36,848 nucleotides of DNA, taken from positions 1 through 36,848 of the forward strand of contig DCAE01000042.1 in NCBI GenBank assembly GCA_002311385.1. The letters run 5' to 3'. Of this stretch, positions 1 to 7,263 are shown one piece after another; the stretch's first letter is position 1, and every line of letters begins with the position of its first letter. The notes under the pieces are model-generated. The model was not told where the DNA came from. It searched no databases and saw only the letters and a list, made by a program, of their open reading frames with translations. This stretch comes from Dehalococcoidia bacterium UBA1141 (lineage in GTDB: Bacteria; Chloroflexota; Dehalococcoidia; Lucifugimonadales; UBA3495). Made by a program: the position numbers and the translations under genes.

Positions 1-1
1 T

Positions 2-997
2 GCCATTGCCCACGTGGAGTACGAGACTGAAAACAGGCACTACGCTCACGTAGACTGCCCCGGCCACGCCGATTATATCAAAAACATGATTACCGGCGCA
101 GCCCAGATGGACGGCGCGATCTTGGTAGTCAGCGCTCCGGACGGCCCCATGCCCCAGACTCGGGAGCACATCCTCTTAGCCCGCCAAGTGGCAGTGCCCC
201 GCATCATAGTCGCTTTGAACAAAGTGGACATGATGGAAGACGAAGAGCTTTTGGAACTGGTGGAGCTGGAAATCAGGGATTTACTCAACAAGTATGATTT
301 CCCTGGTGACGACACGCCCATCATCCGTGTCAGCGGCCTCAAGGCATTGGAGGACGACCCCGAGGCAATCGAGGGCGTCACCAAGCTGGTGCAGGCCTTG
401 GACGATTACATACCGGTGCCTACCCGAATCACCGATCGACCCTTCCTGATGCCCATTGAAGACGTGTTCGGCATCAAGGGCCGCGGCACCGTGGTTACCG
501 GCAGGGTAGAGCGCGGCAGCCTGAATCAGGGCGATCCCGTGGAGATTATCCGGTTCGGCGATGTCAGAGAGACGGTGGCCACTGGCTTGGAGATGTTCCA
601 CAAACTGCTGGATACCACCGAAGCTGGGGACGCTGTAGGCGTACTGCTTCGCGGTGTGGACCGGGACGAAGTGGAAAGGGGCCAAGTGCTGGTCAAGCCG
701 GGTTCGATGAAGCCCTACACTAACGCCGAAGCGGAAGTCTACGTGCTCAGCCGTGAAGAAGGCGGGCGCCACACACCATTCTTCCCCGGTTACAAACCTC
801 AGTTCTACATCCGGACCAGTGACATTACCGGGGAAATTCAGTTGCCTGAAGGCGTGGAAATGGTCATGCCTGGCGACAACATTCAAATGACAATTAAACT
901 GATAACGCCAGTGGCCATTGAAGAAGGACTGCGTTTCGCCATCAGAGAAGGCGGTCGCACCGTGGGCTCCGGCGTATTCACTAAGTTGTTGGATTAA
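2..997 (+). CDS. tuf: Elongation factor Tu (5' truncated)
   Basis: EF-Tu is the GTPase that delivers aminoacyl-tRNA to the ribosome. The reading frame is open from base 2, so the gene begins before the window and the P-loop region is missing. Visible G-domain motifs are DCPGHADYIKN (G3), NKVD (G4) and SGLKA (G5). The two beta-barrel domains follow, with the family hallmark GRGTVVTGRVERG and a conserved C-terminus. About 330 of the usual ~400 residues are present. It ends in TAA and rpmG starts 3 bp later, the classic tuf-rpmG-secE-nusG order. Another annotator might start it at the in-frame GTG at 14, but upstream codons AIAH match EF-Tu, so that is not a real start. Confidence 0.97.
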   Translation, partial: AIAHVEYETENRHYAHVDCPGHADYIKNMITGAAQMDGAILVVSAPDGPMPQTREHILLARQVAVPRIIVALNKVDMMEDEELLELVELEIRDLLNKYDFPGDDTPIIRVSGLKALEDDPEAIEGVTKLVQALDDYIPVPTRITDRPFLMPIEDVFGIKGRGTVVTGRVERGSLNQGDPVEIIRFGDVRETVATGLEMFHKLLDTTEAGDAVGVLLRGVDRDEVERGQVLVKPGSMKPYTNAEAEVYVLSREEGGRHTPFFPGYKPQFYIRTSDITGEIQLPEGVEMVMPGDNIQMTIKLITPVAIEEGLRFAIREGGRTVGSGVFTKLLD

Positions 998-1000
998 GTT

Positions 1001-1171
1001 ATGGCTAGAAAAACCGGAGATGTCAGGCAGGTCATAGACCTGCAATGCGGAGATTGCCGGGAGCGCAATTACACCTCAACGAAGAATCGGCGTAATGACC
1101 CGCAACGTTTGGAACTACGCAAGTATTGCTCCCGTTGCCGGAATCACACTACCCACCGGGAAGTGAGGTAA
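1001..1171 (+). CDS. rpmG: Ribosomal protein bL33, zinc-binding form
   Basis: A 56-residue protein starting at ATG 3 bp after tuf. It has the L33 pattern of two zinc knuckles, CGDC near residues 16-19 and CSRC near 43-46, with the RNYTSTKNRRNDPQRLELRKY core between them. Four cysteines mark the C+ (zinc-containing) paralogue type. It is a small 50S subunit protein. secE follows after only 2 bp, so the two are probably translationally coupled. Confidence 0.93.
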   Translation: MARKTGDVRQVIDLQCGDCRERNYTSTKNRRNDPQRLELRKYCSRCRNHTTHREVR

Positions 1172-1173
1172 CC

Positions 1174-1413
1174 TTGGCCAGATCTTCATCAACCAGAGGC
1201 GCGCGAGTCATCGCTCCGTCAGCAGGAGGGAGAGTCAGCCCCATCGGCTTCCTCCAAGAGACATTCTCGGAGTTGCGCAAGGCGGTGTGGCCCAGTCGCG
1301 AAGAAACCTCCCGTTTGACCGTGGTGGTCATAGCCTTAGCTATAGCCGCCGGGTTCTTCTTGGGAGGTCTGGACCGTATCTTCGCTGAGACGTTTACGAG
1401 GTACGTCCTCTAA
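1174..1413 (+). CDS. secE: Preprotein translocase subunit SecE
   Basis: A 79-residue single-span SecE, an essential part of the SecYEG protein-export channel in the plasma membrane. The signature FLQETFSELRKAVWPSREE precedes one hydrophobic helix (VVVIALAIAAGFFLGG). The frame is open further upstream, but the likely start is TTG at 1174. It lies 2 bp after the rpmG stop and is preceded by the purine-rich GTGAGGT, and it gives a normal-length protein. An earlier in-frame start would overlap rpmG heavily. nusG follows after a 197-bp spacer, and secE-nusG is a near-universal pair. Confidence 0.92.
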   Translation: MARSSSTRGARVIAPSAGGRVSPIGFLQETFSELRKAVWPSREETSRLTVVVIALAIAAGFFLGGLDRIFAETFTRYVL

Positions 1414-1610
1414 GATTAGCGGACCTGCCTTGGTTCAATCCCGACAACAGATAATAACAACATCCTTTGCGGCAGCAAGGAGCTAGTGAACCTGACAACT
1501 GGGTAAGATAGCAAGGTTGAACGAGCCCTGTTACCGAGCTCTAATTGCGAACACGGCTCAGCTAATCTCTCAACTACTGCGAAAGGTCTTAACACCAACA
1601 GGTAACGTTC

Positions 1611-2186
1611 ATGACAACTAGAAACTCTGAAGTAGAAGAGATACAAGGACCCAGGTGGTACATCGTCCACACTTACTCTGGTCAGGAAGACGTGGTCGAA
1701 AAAAACCTGAATCTGCGAATCCAGAGCCTGGATATGCAAGACCGGATAATCCAGGTGCTGGTGCCCACCGAAGAAGAAGTCGTCTTCAAAGACGGCAAGC
1801 GCCGCTCGGAGCGCAAAAAGCTATTCCCGGGTTACATATTGGTCCAGATGGATATGGACGACGAAAGCTGGTATGCCGTGCGCAACACGCCCGGAGTAAC
1901 CGGCTTTGTTTCCAGCGAGGATGAGTCGGACAAGAGGCCCAAACCGGTGCCTCTGGAAGATAAGCAGATTGAGGATATCCTCAAGCAGGTGGATTCCGAC
2001 GCTACACGCATCAAGATTGGATTGGAAATGGGGGAAACGGTGCGCATCACCGAAGGACCATTTGTGGACTTCATCGGTGCGGTCAACGACATAGACGAGG
2101 GTAAAGGCAAAGTTCGAGTACTAGTGTCTTTCTTTGGCCGGGAAACCCCGGTGGAGCTGGATTTCTTGCAAGTGGAGCGAATCTAG
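1611..2186 (+). CDS. nusG: Transcription termination/antitermination factor NusG
   Basis: A 191-residue NusG. The NGN domain (about residues 14-125) begins with RWYIVHTYSGQE and contains KLFPGYILVQM and RNTPGVTGFV, which bind RNA polymerase. A C-terminal KOW domain (about 140-190) begins GETVRITEGPF and contacts S10 or Rho. The start is ATG at 1611, preceded by a weak AGGTAA. rplK follows after 9 bp with its own AGGAG motif, so the two are co-transcribed. Confidence 0.96.
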   Translation: MTTRNSEVEEIQGPRWYIVHTYSGQEDVVEKNLNLRIQSLDMQDRIIQVLVPTEEEVVFKDGKRRSERKKLFPGYILVQMDMDDESWYAVRNTPGVTGFVSSEDESDKRPKPVPLEDKQIEDILKQVDSDATRIKIGLEMGETVRITEGPFVDFIGAVNDIDEGKGKVRVLVSFFGRETPVELDFLQVERI

Positions 2187-2195
2187 GAGCTATTA

Positions 2196-2624
2196 GTGGC
2201 GAAGAAAGTAAGAGCAATAATCAAGCTTCAGTTGGAAGCGGGAAAAGCGACCCCGGCCCCCCCAGTGGGTCCGGCCTTAGGCCAACACGGGGTCAATATC
2301 ATGGGCTTCGTGAAGGAATACAATTCCCGGACTGCCAACCAGTCCGGAACCATCATTCCGGTTCACCTCACGGTATACGAAGACCGGTCATTCACCTTCG
2401 TGACCCGTACCCCACCAGCGTCGGAATTGCTTCGGAAAGCAGCCAACGTGGACAAAGGGTCCTCAGACGTTCGGCAAGGCGCAGTTGGCTCCATAAGCCG
2501 CCGTGCTCTTCGGGAAATTGCTGAGGCGAAAGCGGTCGACTTGAATGCCTCTTCCGTGGACGAGGCCATGTTAATCATAGCCGGCACCGCCCGCAGCATG
2601 GGGATAGAGGTTTCGGAAACCTAG
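2196..2624 (+). CDS. rplK: 50S ribosomal protein uL11
   Basis: A 142-residue L11, which binds the GTPase-associated centre of 23S rRNA. Typical signatures are AIIKLQLEAGKATPAPPVGPALGQHGVN at the N-terminus and the RNA-binding C-terminal domain ending in IAGTARSMGIEV. The start is GTG at 2196 with an AGGAG motif overlapping the end of nusG. The 112-bp gap to rplA contains no recognised gene. Confidence 0.97.
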   Translation: MAKKVRAIIKLQLEAGKATPAPPVGPALGQHGVNIMGFVKEYNSRTANQSGTIIPVHLTVYEDRSFTFVTRTPPASELLRKAANVDKGSSDVRQGAVGSISRRALREIAEAKAVDLNASSVDEAMLIIAGTARSMGIEVSET

Positions 2625-2736
2625 GACTATGGTTTATACGTCATGGGATTGGGTAACCGGCGCAGGACCATTCTGAACAACCCCACGGCAAACCAAGCGG
2701 CTTAAATCATGCGGAATTCTTAACAGGGTAAGGAAA

Positions 2737-3453
2737 ATGGTTAAACATAGTAAGCGTTATAGCGCAGTGGCGGAACACGTAGACTTGGATCGAGTTTATG
2801 CGCCCGAAGAAGCAATAGAATTGGTTAAAGAGGTCTCAACGGCCAAGTTTGATGAGACCGTAGAGATTCACTTGCGCACGAATGTGGATCCCCGCCACGC
2901 CGACCAGATGGTTAGAGGCGTCACCGTCTTACCCCACGGGTTGGGAAAACAGGTGCGGGTGCTGGTATTTACCGGCGCCGATGGCGCCGACCTAGCCAGG
3001 CAGGCAGGGGCCGATTATGTCGGAGAAGATGATTTGATTGCCCAGATCGAGGGCGGTTGGATGGAATTCGAGGTTGGCCTGGCGACACCCCAAGTGATGC
3101 CAAAAATCGGACGGCTCGGGCGCATCCTGGGCCGGAGTGGATTGATGCCCAATCCCCGATCGGGTACCATGGTGCAGCCTCAAGACCTGCCCAGAGCCAT
3201 CCAAGAAGCCAAGGCCGGTCGCGTGGAGTACCGGACGGACCGTACCGCTATCATCCACAGTGCCGTTGGAAAGGTTAGTTTCAGTACCCAGCAGCTATCG
3301 GAGAATCTGGGTTCGCTGATGAACTCCATCGTGCGGGACAAGCCCTCGGCCATGAAAGGGCCGTTCCTGAAATCAGCCTTCTTGACTTCGTCCATGGGCC
3401 CCAGCATTATGCTGGACATGAGTGCGTTACAGACCATGCAGGGCCCGGAGTAG
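2737..3453 (+). CDS. rplA: 50S ribosomal protein uL1
   Basis: A 238-residue L1 of normal length. It forms the mobile L1 stalk and often autoregulates its operon. Conserved stretches are KFDETVEIHLRTNVDPRHADQMVRG near the N-terminus, GRLGRILGRSGLMPNPRSGT in the middle, and GKVSFSTQQLSENL before the C-terminus. The ATG start is preceded by GTAAGGA. The gene ends in TAG and the L10-type leader follows. Confidence 0.97.
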   Translation: MVKHSKRYSAVAEHVDLDRVYAPEEAIELVKEVSTAKFDETVEIHLRTNVDPRHADQMVRGVTVLPHGLGKQVRVLVFTGADGADLARQAGADYVGEDDLIAQIEGGWMEFEVGLATPQVMPKIGRLGRILGRSGLMPNPRSGTMVQPQDLPRAIQEAKAGRVEYRTDRTAIIHSAVGKVSFSTQQLSENLGSLMNSIVRDKPSAMKGPFLKSAFLTSSMGPSIMLDMSALQTMQGPE

Positions 3454-3574
3454 GACAAAAAAACGAAAGTCCAACATAAACTAGAGGGCCGGGTTGGGTA
3501 ACCTGGCTTAGAATCAGCTAAACCTGCCGGCCCAATACACCGGCTCAATAAACCGACCCATTACAATCTAATAA

Positions 3575-3704
3575 AGCCAAAGACTGCGGGTCCCTGCCTT
3601 AGGCGGGGTTAATGATGGAAACGTCGCCCGTTGAGGCGCAAACTCAGTGCCAATCAGGCACTGTCAGTCCCGCGCCTCTATTTGGTTGCGGGATTTTTGT
3701 TTTT
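3575..3704 (+). promoter_or_regulatory. L10-type ribosomal leader of rplJ-rplL
   Basis: The 310-bp spacer between rplA and rplJ holds a structured leader where the L10(L12)4 autoregulatory RNA is normally found. A G/C-rich segment with GCGGGTCCCTGCC and GGCGGGGTTAATGATGG is followed by a two-tier hairpin: GAGGCGC (3633-3639) pairs with GCGCCTC (3672-3678) and encloses a perfect CAGTGCC/GGCACTG stem (3645-3663). The 3' arm overlaps the terminator stem that follows, so the two folds exclude each other. A separate GGGCCGG/CCGGCCC inverted repeat lies upstream (3486-3533). The L10-leader assignment is by position and structure. Small open frames in this stretch are not convincing genes. Confidence 0.72.
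3668..3704 (+). terminator. Attenuator terminator in the rplJ leader
   Basis: The stem TCCCGC (3668-3673) / GCGGGA (3688-3693) with a 14-nt loop is followed by TTTTTGTTTTT. It sits 60 bp before rplJ, so readthrough must be regulated. Its 5' arm overlaps the antiterminator arm at 3672-3678. Confidence 0.7.
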
Positions 3705-3763
3705 CGAGGATATCGACCGGGATTATATTTTCGAGATTGGGACTCTAAGTTGGGAGAGAAGCC

Positions 3764-4312
3764 TTGCCTACACAACAAAAAATCGACCGGGTCAGCGACC
3801 TAGCCGACAAACTCGAAAGGTCCACCATTGCGTTGACCGCTGATTACACGGGAATCTCAGTAAACGAGATGAACGAACTCAGGCGGCAGATGCGAGCAAA
3901 CGGGGTGGAGTTCACCATCATCAAGAACACTTTGATGGAATTGGCCGCCGACGCCGCCAACCGACCCTTGGTGAAAGACATTGTTCAGGGACCAACCGCC
4001 ATCGCCTTCGGCTATGATGACCCCTTGACCGTGGCAAAGGCGATAACCGACTTCGTGCGAACCAACCGCTCGGTGCTTGCGGTGAGGGGAGCGATAATGG
4101 GAGACGGGCCGGTAATGACGGCGGCCGAGGTAGGCCGACTAGCCTCGTTGCCCCCCAAGCCTCAGCTTATCGCAACTTTGCTGGGCCAGCTACAGGCGCC
4201 GATGCAGAGATTGTTGGGCGCGCTGAACGGCCCATTGCAGAGCTTTGACGGGTTACTTCAAGCCCGTATACGGCAGTTGGAATCGGCGGAATCCGGCGAA
4301 GCCAGCGCATAA
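3764..4312 (+). CDS. rplJ: 50S ribosomal protein uL10
   Basis: A 182-residue L10, the base of the ribosomal stalk that carries L7/L12 dimers. Signatures are IALTADYTGISVNEMNELRRQMR, FTIIKNTLMELAA and a helical C-terminal tail ending ESAESGEASA that binds L12. The start is TTG at 3764 with GGGAGAG about 7 nt upstream. rplL follows after 60 bp. Control is expected through the attenuating leader directly upstream. Confidence 0.95.
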   Translation: MPTQQKIDRVSDLADKLERSTIALTADYTGISVNEMNELRRQMRANGVEFTIIKNTLMELAADAANRPLVKDIVQGPTAIAFGYDDPLTVAKAITDFVRTNRSVLAVRGAIMGDGPVMTAAEVGRLASLPPKPQLIATLLGQLQAPMQRLLGALNGPLQSFDGLLQARIRQLESAESGEASA

Positions 4313-4372
4313 CTTACGCCAAAACATAAATTCTAATCCTGAGAAACATCAGCGAATACATGAGGAGGAACC

Positions 4373-4753
4373 ATGAGTAAAGAAGAGATTATCGAAGCAA
4401 TCAAAACCATGACAGTTCTGGAGCTGGCCGACGTGGTGAAGGCCCTTGAAGATGAATTTGGCATCACCGCCGCCGCTCCCGTTGCTGTGGCAGCAGCCCC
4501 CGCCGCTGGTGGAGCCGAAGCCGCTGCGCCTACTGAGGAGCAGACTGAATTCGAAGTGACCATCAAGGAAATCGGCCCCAACAAGATTAACGTGATTAAA
4601 GCGGTGCGGGAACTCACGTCACTGGGACTGCGGGAAGCCAAAGAACTGGTGGAATCGGCCCCTGCTCAGGTCCGGGATGCTGTGCCCCGTGAGGAAGCCG
4701 ATGAGATTAAAGGCAAACTGGAAGAGGCCGGAGCAGTCGTCGAGGTAGCATAG
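4373..4753 (+). CDS. rplL: 50S ribosomal protein bL12 (L7/L12)
   Basis: A 126-residue L7/L12. The N-terminal dimerisation helix region (about 1-35, with LADVVKALEDEFGI) is followed by an Ala/Pro-rich hinge (about 36-58). The C-terminal factor-binding domain contains INVIKAVRELTSLGLREAKELVE. A strong GAGGAGG motif precedes the ATG. In most bacteria rpoB follows here. In this window a small zinc-ribbon gene and then a convergent protease gene follow instead. Confidence 0.97.
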   Translation: MSKEEIIEAIKTMTVLELADVVKALEDEFGITAAAPVAVAAAPAAGGAEAAAPTEEQTEFEVTIKEIGPNKINVIKAVRELTSLGLREAKELVESAPAQVRDAVPREEADEIKGKLEEAGAVVEVA

Positions 4754-4814
4754 ATCTTCCGTTTCGCCTTGGTTCAGAGGTCATTCCCTTGAGGTAATAT
4801 CGGGGAGGGAAAGT

Positions 4815-5036
4815 TTGAGCCGCCGAAAAGACATGGAACGCTTTCTAAGCAGAAAGCAGCAGAACCAGGATTACGTTGGTTTTCGCGGTGCGGGTATAGT
4901 GGCGGCAACGCCGGTACCCGTTGCTCTCGAAAGCGTGGTGTGTTCTGTGTGCAATCGGAAGCGCAACGTGGAGATTGATAGCCTCCCCGAAGACCGGTCT
5001 ACTTTTGTTTGTAAGACCTGCCAAGAGGCCGAATAG
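4815..5036 (+). CDS. Small zinc-ribbon protein, unknown function
   Basis: A 73-residue protein with a TTG start preceded by GGGGAGGG. The N-terminal half is basic and polar (MSRRKDMERFLSRKQQ). The C-terminal half carries two CxxC pairs, CSVC at 43-46 and CKTC at 66-69, separated by 19 residues, which is a zinc-ribbon arrangement. It ends in TAG. I do not recognise a named family. Its place after rplL and its size suggest a role linked to ribosome or RNA binding, but this is inference. It is too short and differently spaced to be L33, and not clearly L32, L36 or RpoZ. Confidence 0.7.
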   Translation: MSRRKDMERFLSRKQQNQDYVGFRGAGIVAATPVPVALESVVCSVCNRKRNVEIDSLPEDRSTFVCKTCQEAE

Positions 5037-5138
5037 CAAGCAAAGCTCGTTACCGATACCTGGCCAAGCAACATGGCCGGCCCGTGAAACCAGCCCAGTT
5101 GACGTTTAAATGGCCTGTTACAGCCTCGCCTAAAAAAA

Positions 5139-6524
5139 CTACCGGAAAGCAGGAAGTTGGTCGTCCAAGTACTCGTAGGCTTGGTTGAATTGGTATTCTC
5201 CGCTGATTCCACCGGTGTCCGAGCGAGACTCAACGACCAAGTCCGGTTCCAAGCCATCCGCCCCTATGGCGTTGCCCGCAGGGGTGTACCAACGCCGCGT
5301 AGGCATGTAGATCGCCGAACCGTCGCTCATCTCCACGAAGCTGTAGATCCCGCTTCTGCCTAAGGTCCGAGTTCCCATCACCACAGCCCGCTCCTTCTCT
5401 TGTAAAACCGCAGCTACTGCTTCCGCTTCTCCCACGGTCGCCTCATTGACCAAGACCACGATGGGAATGTCTCCGATATCTACTCTATCCAGGTCCTCGC
5501 TGGCGGTCAAGTCTTGCCGGTTTCCCAGGCGGTCCAAAGTATAAATGAATAGGCTTCCTTCGGGCAGGAATTGCCCGGCCACATCGGCTGCGGCCTGCAC
5601 GGATCCGCCAGAACTGGAGCGCAGATCCAGGATCAGAGCCAGCATGTCGAAGCGTTTTAGCTCCTCCAGGGCTTCCAGAACCTGCTCACCGGTATTATCC
5701 CTAAAAATTGACACATGGACATGTCCAATCCCCCCCGGCGCCAATTGGCGAGAAACAGATGGCAAGCTGATGGTTCCTCTAAAGACATCTAATTCCAAAG
5801 GCTCCGATTCGCCAGCCCGCTCCAACAACAGAGTGACCTTTGAATCATCCGGTCTAGCTACCAGTTCAACCACTGCTTCCAGTTCTTTTCCGGCCACCGG
5901 GTCGCCTTCAACAGCAATCAGAATATCGCCGCCTTCGATGCCTGCTTTTTCCGCTGGCGTATCCGGAAATGGAAAAAGCAATATTCGGTTGTCTTGAGCC
6001 ACCACCCTGGCGCCAATACCGCGGTATTCCCCTTCTAATCTTCCTTCAATATCTTCCTTGATTCTCGGATAAGATTCCTCATCAAGGTGCCCAGCGGAAG
6101 GATCGTTCAAACCAGCCACCATTCCTTGAATGGCGGCCGTCACCAGGTCGGTGAATTCCACATCGGGCCAAAGCTGCTGGTGCACCAGCATACCCCGCCA
6201 TATGTCCGTCATCTCTGATGGAACATCCGGCGGCGCCTGACCCCTCAGTCTTCCAATCTCCGTCAGAAACGGATACGACGGCCCATCCGCTAGGCTGAGC
6301 ATGCTTCTCAATGCTCCACCAACTAGCGCGTCGATATCCAAGGACTCTCTGTCTGCTATGGAGGTGTCGATCTTTTCCCAAGCTTCCCAGGCCAAAGCGA
6401 TGTCGTCTTGGGGAGCGGCCGTGTCGCCATCGGACCCGCAGGCCAAGACCAAGCCCAAAAGAATGACAATCAAGAAAGAGAACGCTCTGGGGCTTATTCG
6501 CCCTACACTAAACGGTATCAACAT
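5139..6524 (-). CDS. S41/PDZ protease homologue, lipoprotein, predicted inactive
   Basis: A C-terminal-processing-protease-type lipoprotein of about 461 residues. A signal peptide ends in the lipobox LVLAC (Cys29 from this ATG). A PDZ domain (about 160-245, with TPAEKAGIEGGDILIAVEG) and an S41 fold follow, with LDLRSSSGGSV and a typical SAIYMPTRRWYTPAG end. Where active enzymes have SAS*ASE, this protein has TVGEAE. The nucleophile Ser is Gly (codon 5430-5432) and the Lys 25 residues downstream is Arg in TLGRS. It is therefore probably a non-catalytic, substrate-binding member on the outside of the membrane. The frame extends to a GTG at 6563. ATG 6524 gives a normal signal peptide, but neither start has a strong ribosome site. 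It is convergent with the zinc-ribbon gene. Confidence 0.88.
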   Translation of the reverse strand: MLIPFSVGRISPRAFSFLIVILLGLVLACGSDGDTAAPQDDIALAWEAWEKIDTSIADRESLDIDALVGGALRSMLSLADGPSYPFLTEIGRLRGQAPPDVPSEMTDIWRGMLVHQQLWPDVEFTDLVTAAIQGMVAGLNDPSAGHLDEESYPRIKEDIEGRLEGEYRGIGARVVAQDNRILLFPFPDTPAEKAGIEGGDILIAVEGDPVAGKELEAVVELVARPDDSKVTLLLERAGESEPLELDVFRGTISLPSVSRQLAPGGIGHVHVSIFRDNTGEQVLEALEELKRFDMLALILDLRSSSGGSVQAAADVAGQFLPEGSLFIYTLDRLGNRQDLTASEDLDRVDIGDIPIVVLVNEATVGEAEAVAAVLQEKERAVVMGTRTLGRSGIYSFVEMSDGSAIYMPTRRWYTPAGNAIGADGLEPDLVVESRSDTGGISGEYQFNQAYEYLDDQLPAFR

Positions 6525-6759
6525 CGTGTGATTTATAAAGAATTTCTTCACGTGGCATGACACTTCCGTGTTGGATTAAGCTGTTGAGTCAGAGCGCAAA
6601 ATTGGGGCGAGCGAGCAAATCAGCGGCCCAGTAGGAGAATACGGAAAAACTAAAAAAACCGGATTCGTAGAGTGAAAAAGCGTTGCATTATCGCCTGGGA
6701 CGGCCTCAGTGTAGCAGATGCCGCAACAGTTGGGGTAGCAGTTGCGCCGGTGGGTACGT

Positions 6760-6788
6760 TTGCGGCCCCATAGCCAAACCGCTACACT
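6760..6788 (+). promoter_or_regulatory. Possible sigma70-type promoter of the EthD-like gene
   Basis: TTGCGG (6760-6765), a 17-bp spacer and TACACT (6783-6788) lie 43 bp before the ATG at 6831. The spacing is ideal but the -35 matches consensus at only three bases. It lies in the 300-bp divergent region between the S41 gene and the EthD-like gene, where I see nothing else. Confidence 0.35.
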
Positions 6789-6830
6789 GATAGGAAGGCA
6801 AATTTTGTACAAAATCACGAGGAGCAAACG

Positions 6831-7145
6831 ATGATACGAGTAACTGTAGCGTACCCAAACGAACCTGGGAAGAAGTTTGATTGGGATTACTACCTCAACA
6901 CCCACGGGCCATTGGTGAACGAACAACTGAGTGGACGGGGACTACTCAAGCTTGAGGTGGATAAAGGCATATCCTCACCCGACCCATCAGAGCCCGCGCC
7001 ATTCGTTGCCATAGCCTACCTAACCTTCAATACAGTGGAAGAAGTCCATGAAGGGTTCAAGGCCAGTGGCCGCGAGATTATGGGCGACATACCCAACTTC
7101 ACCGACATCAAACCCACCTTCCAGATTAGCGAGATTGTTGTCTAG
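6831..7145 (+). CDS. EthD-domain (dimeric alpha/beta barrel) protein
   Basis: A 104-residue protein matching the EthD pattern: an opening strand (MIRVTVAYPN), then WDYYLNTHGPLVNEQ with the conserved His, a second strand PFVAIAYLTFNTVEE, and the closing FTDIKPTFQISEIV. Members are small dimeric ferredoxin-like barrels, first known from ethyl tert-butyl ether degradation, but most have no proven reaction. A good ribosome site (GAGGAG) precedes the ATG. The gene is monocistronic, with a 118-bp spacer to the broken DUF885 gene. Confidence 0.8.
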   Translation: MIRVTVAYPNEPGKKFDWDYYLNTHGPLVNEQLSGRGLLKLEVDKGISSPDPSEPAPFVAIAYLTFNTVEEVHEGFKASGREIMGDIPNFTDIKPTFQISEIVV

Positions 7146-7263
7146 TCCATTATTGTTGTTTAGGCAACTTTGGTAACTAGGTCACACCGGCGGGCAGCTC
7201 AATCTAGGGCTGTCCTTTTATTTTCTGGAGTATCGCAAGAATTAGAAACAGCATATTACTCGC

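Noticed and set aside
1414..1610. T-loop-like GGTTCAATCCC in the secE-nusG spacer, where a tRNA could lie
   Set aside because: No matching anticodon, D-arm or acceptor stem could be built around it.
3612..3843. Two overlapping small frames between rplA and rplJ
   Set aside because: They run through the structured leader and terminator and into rplJ in other frames.
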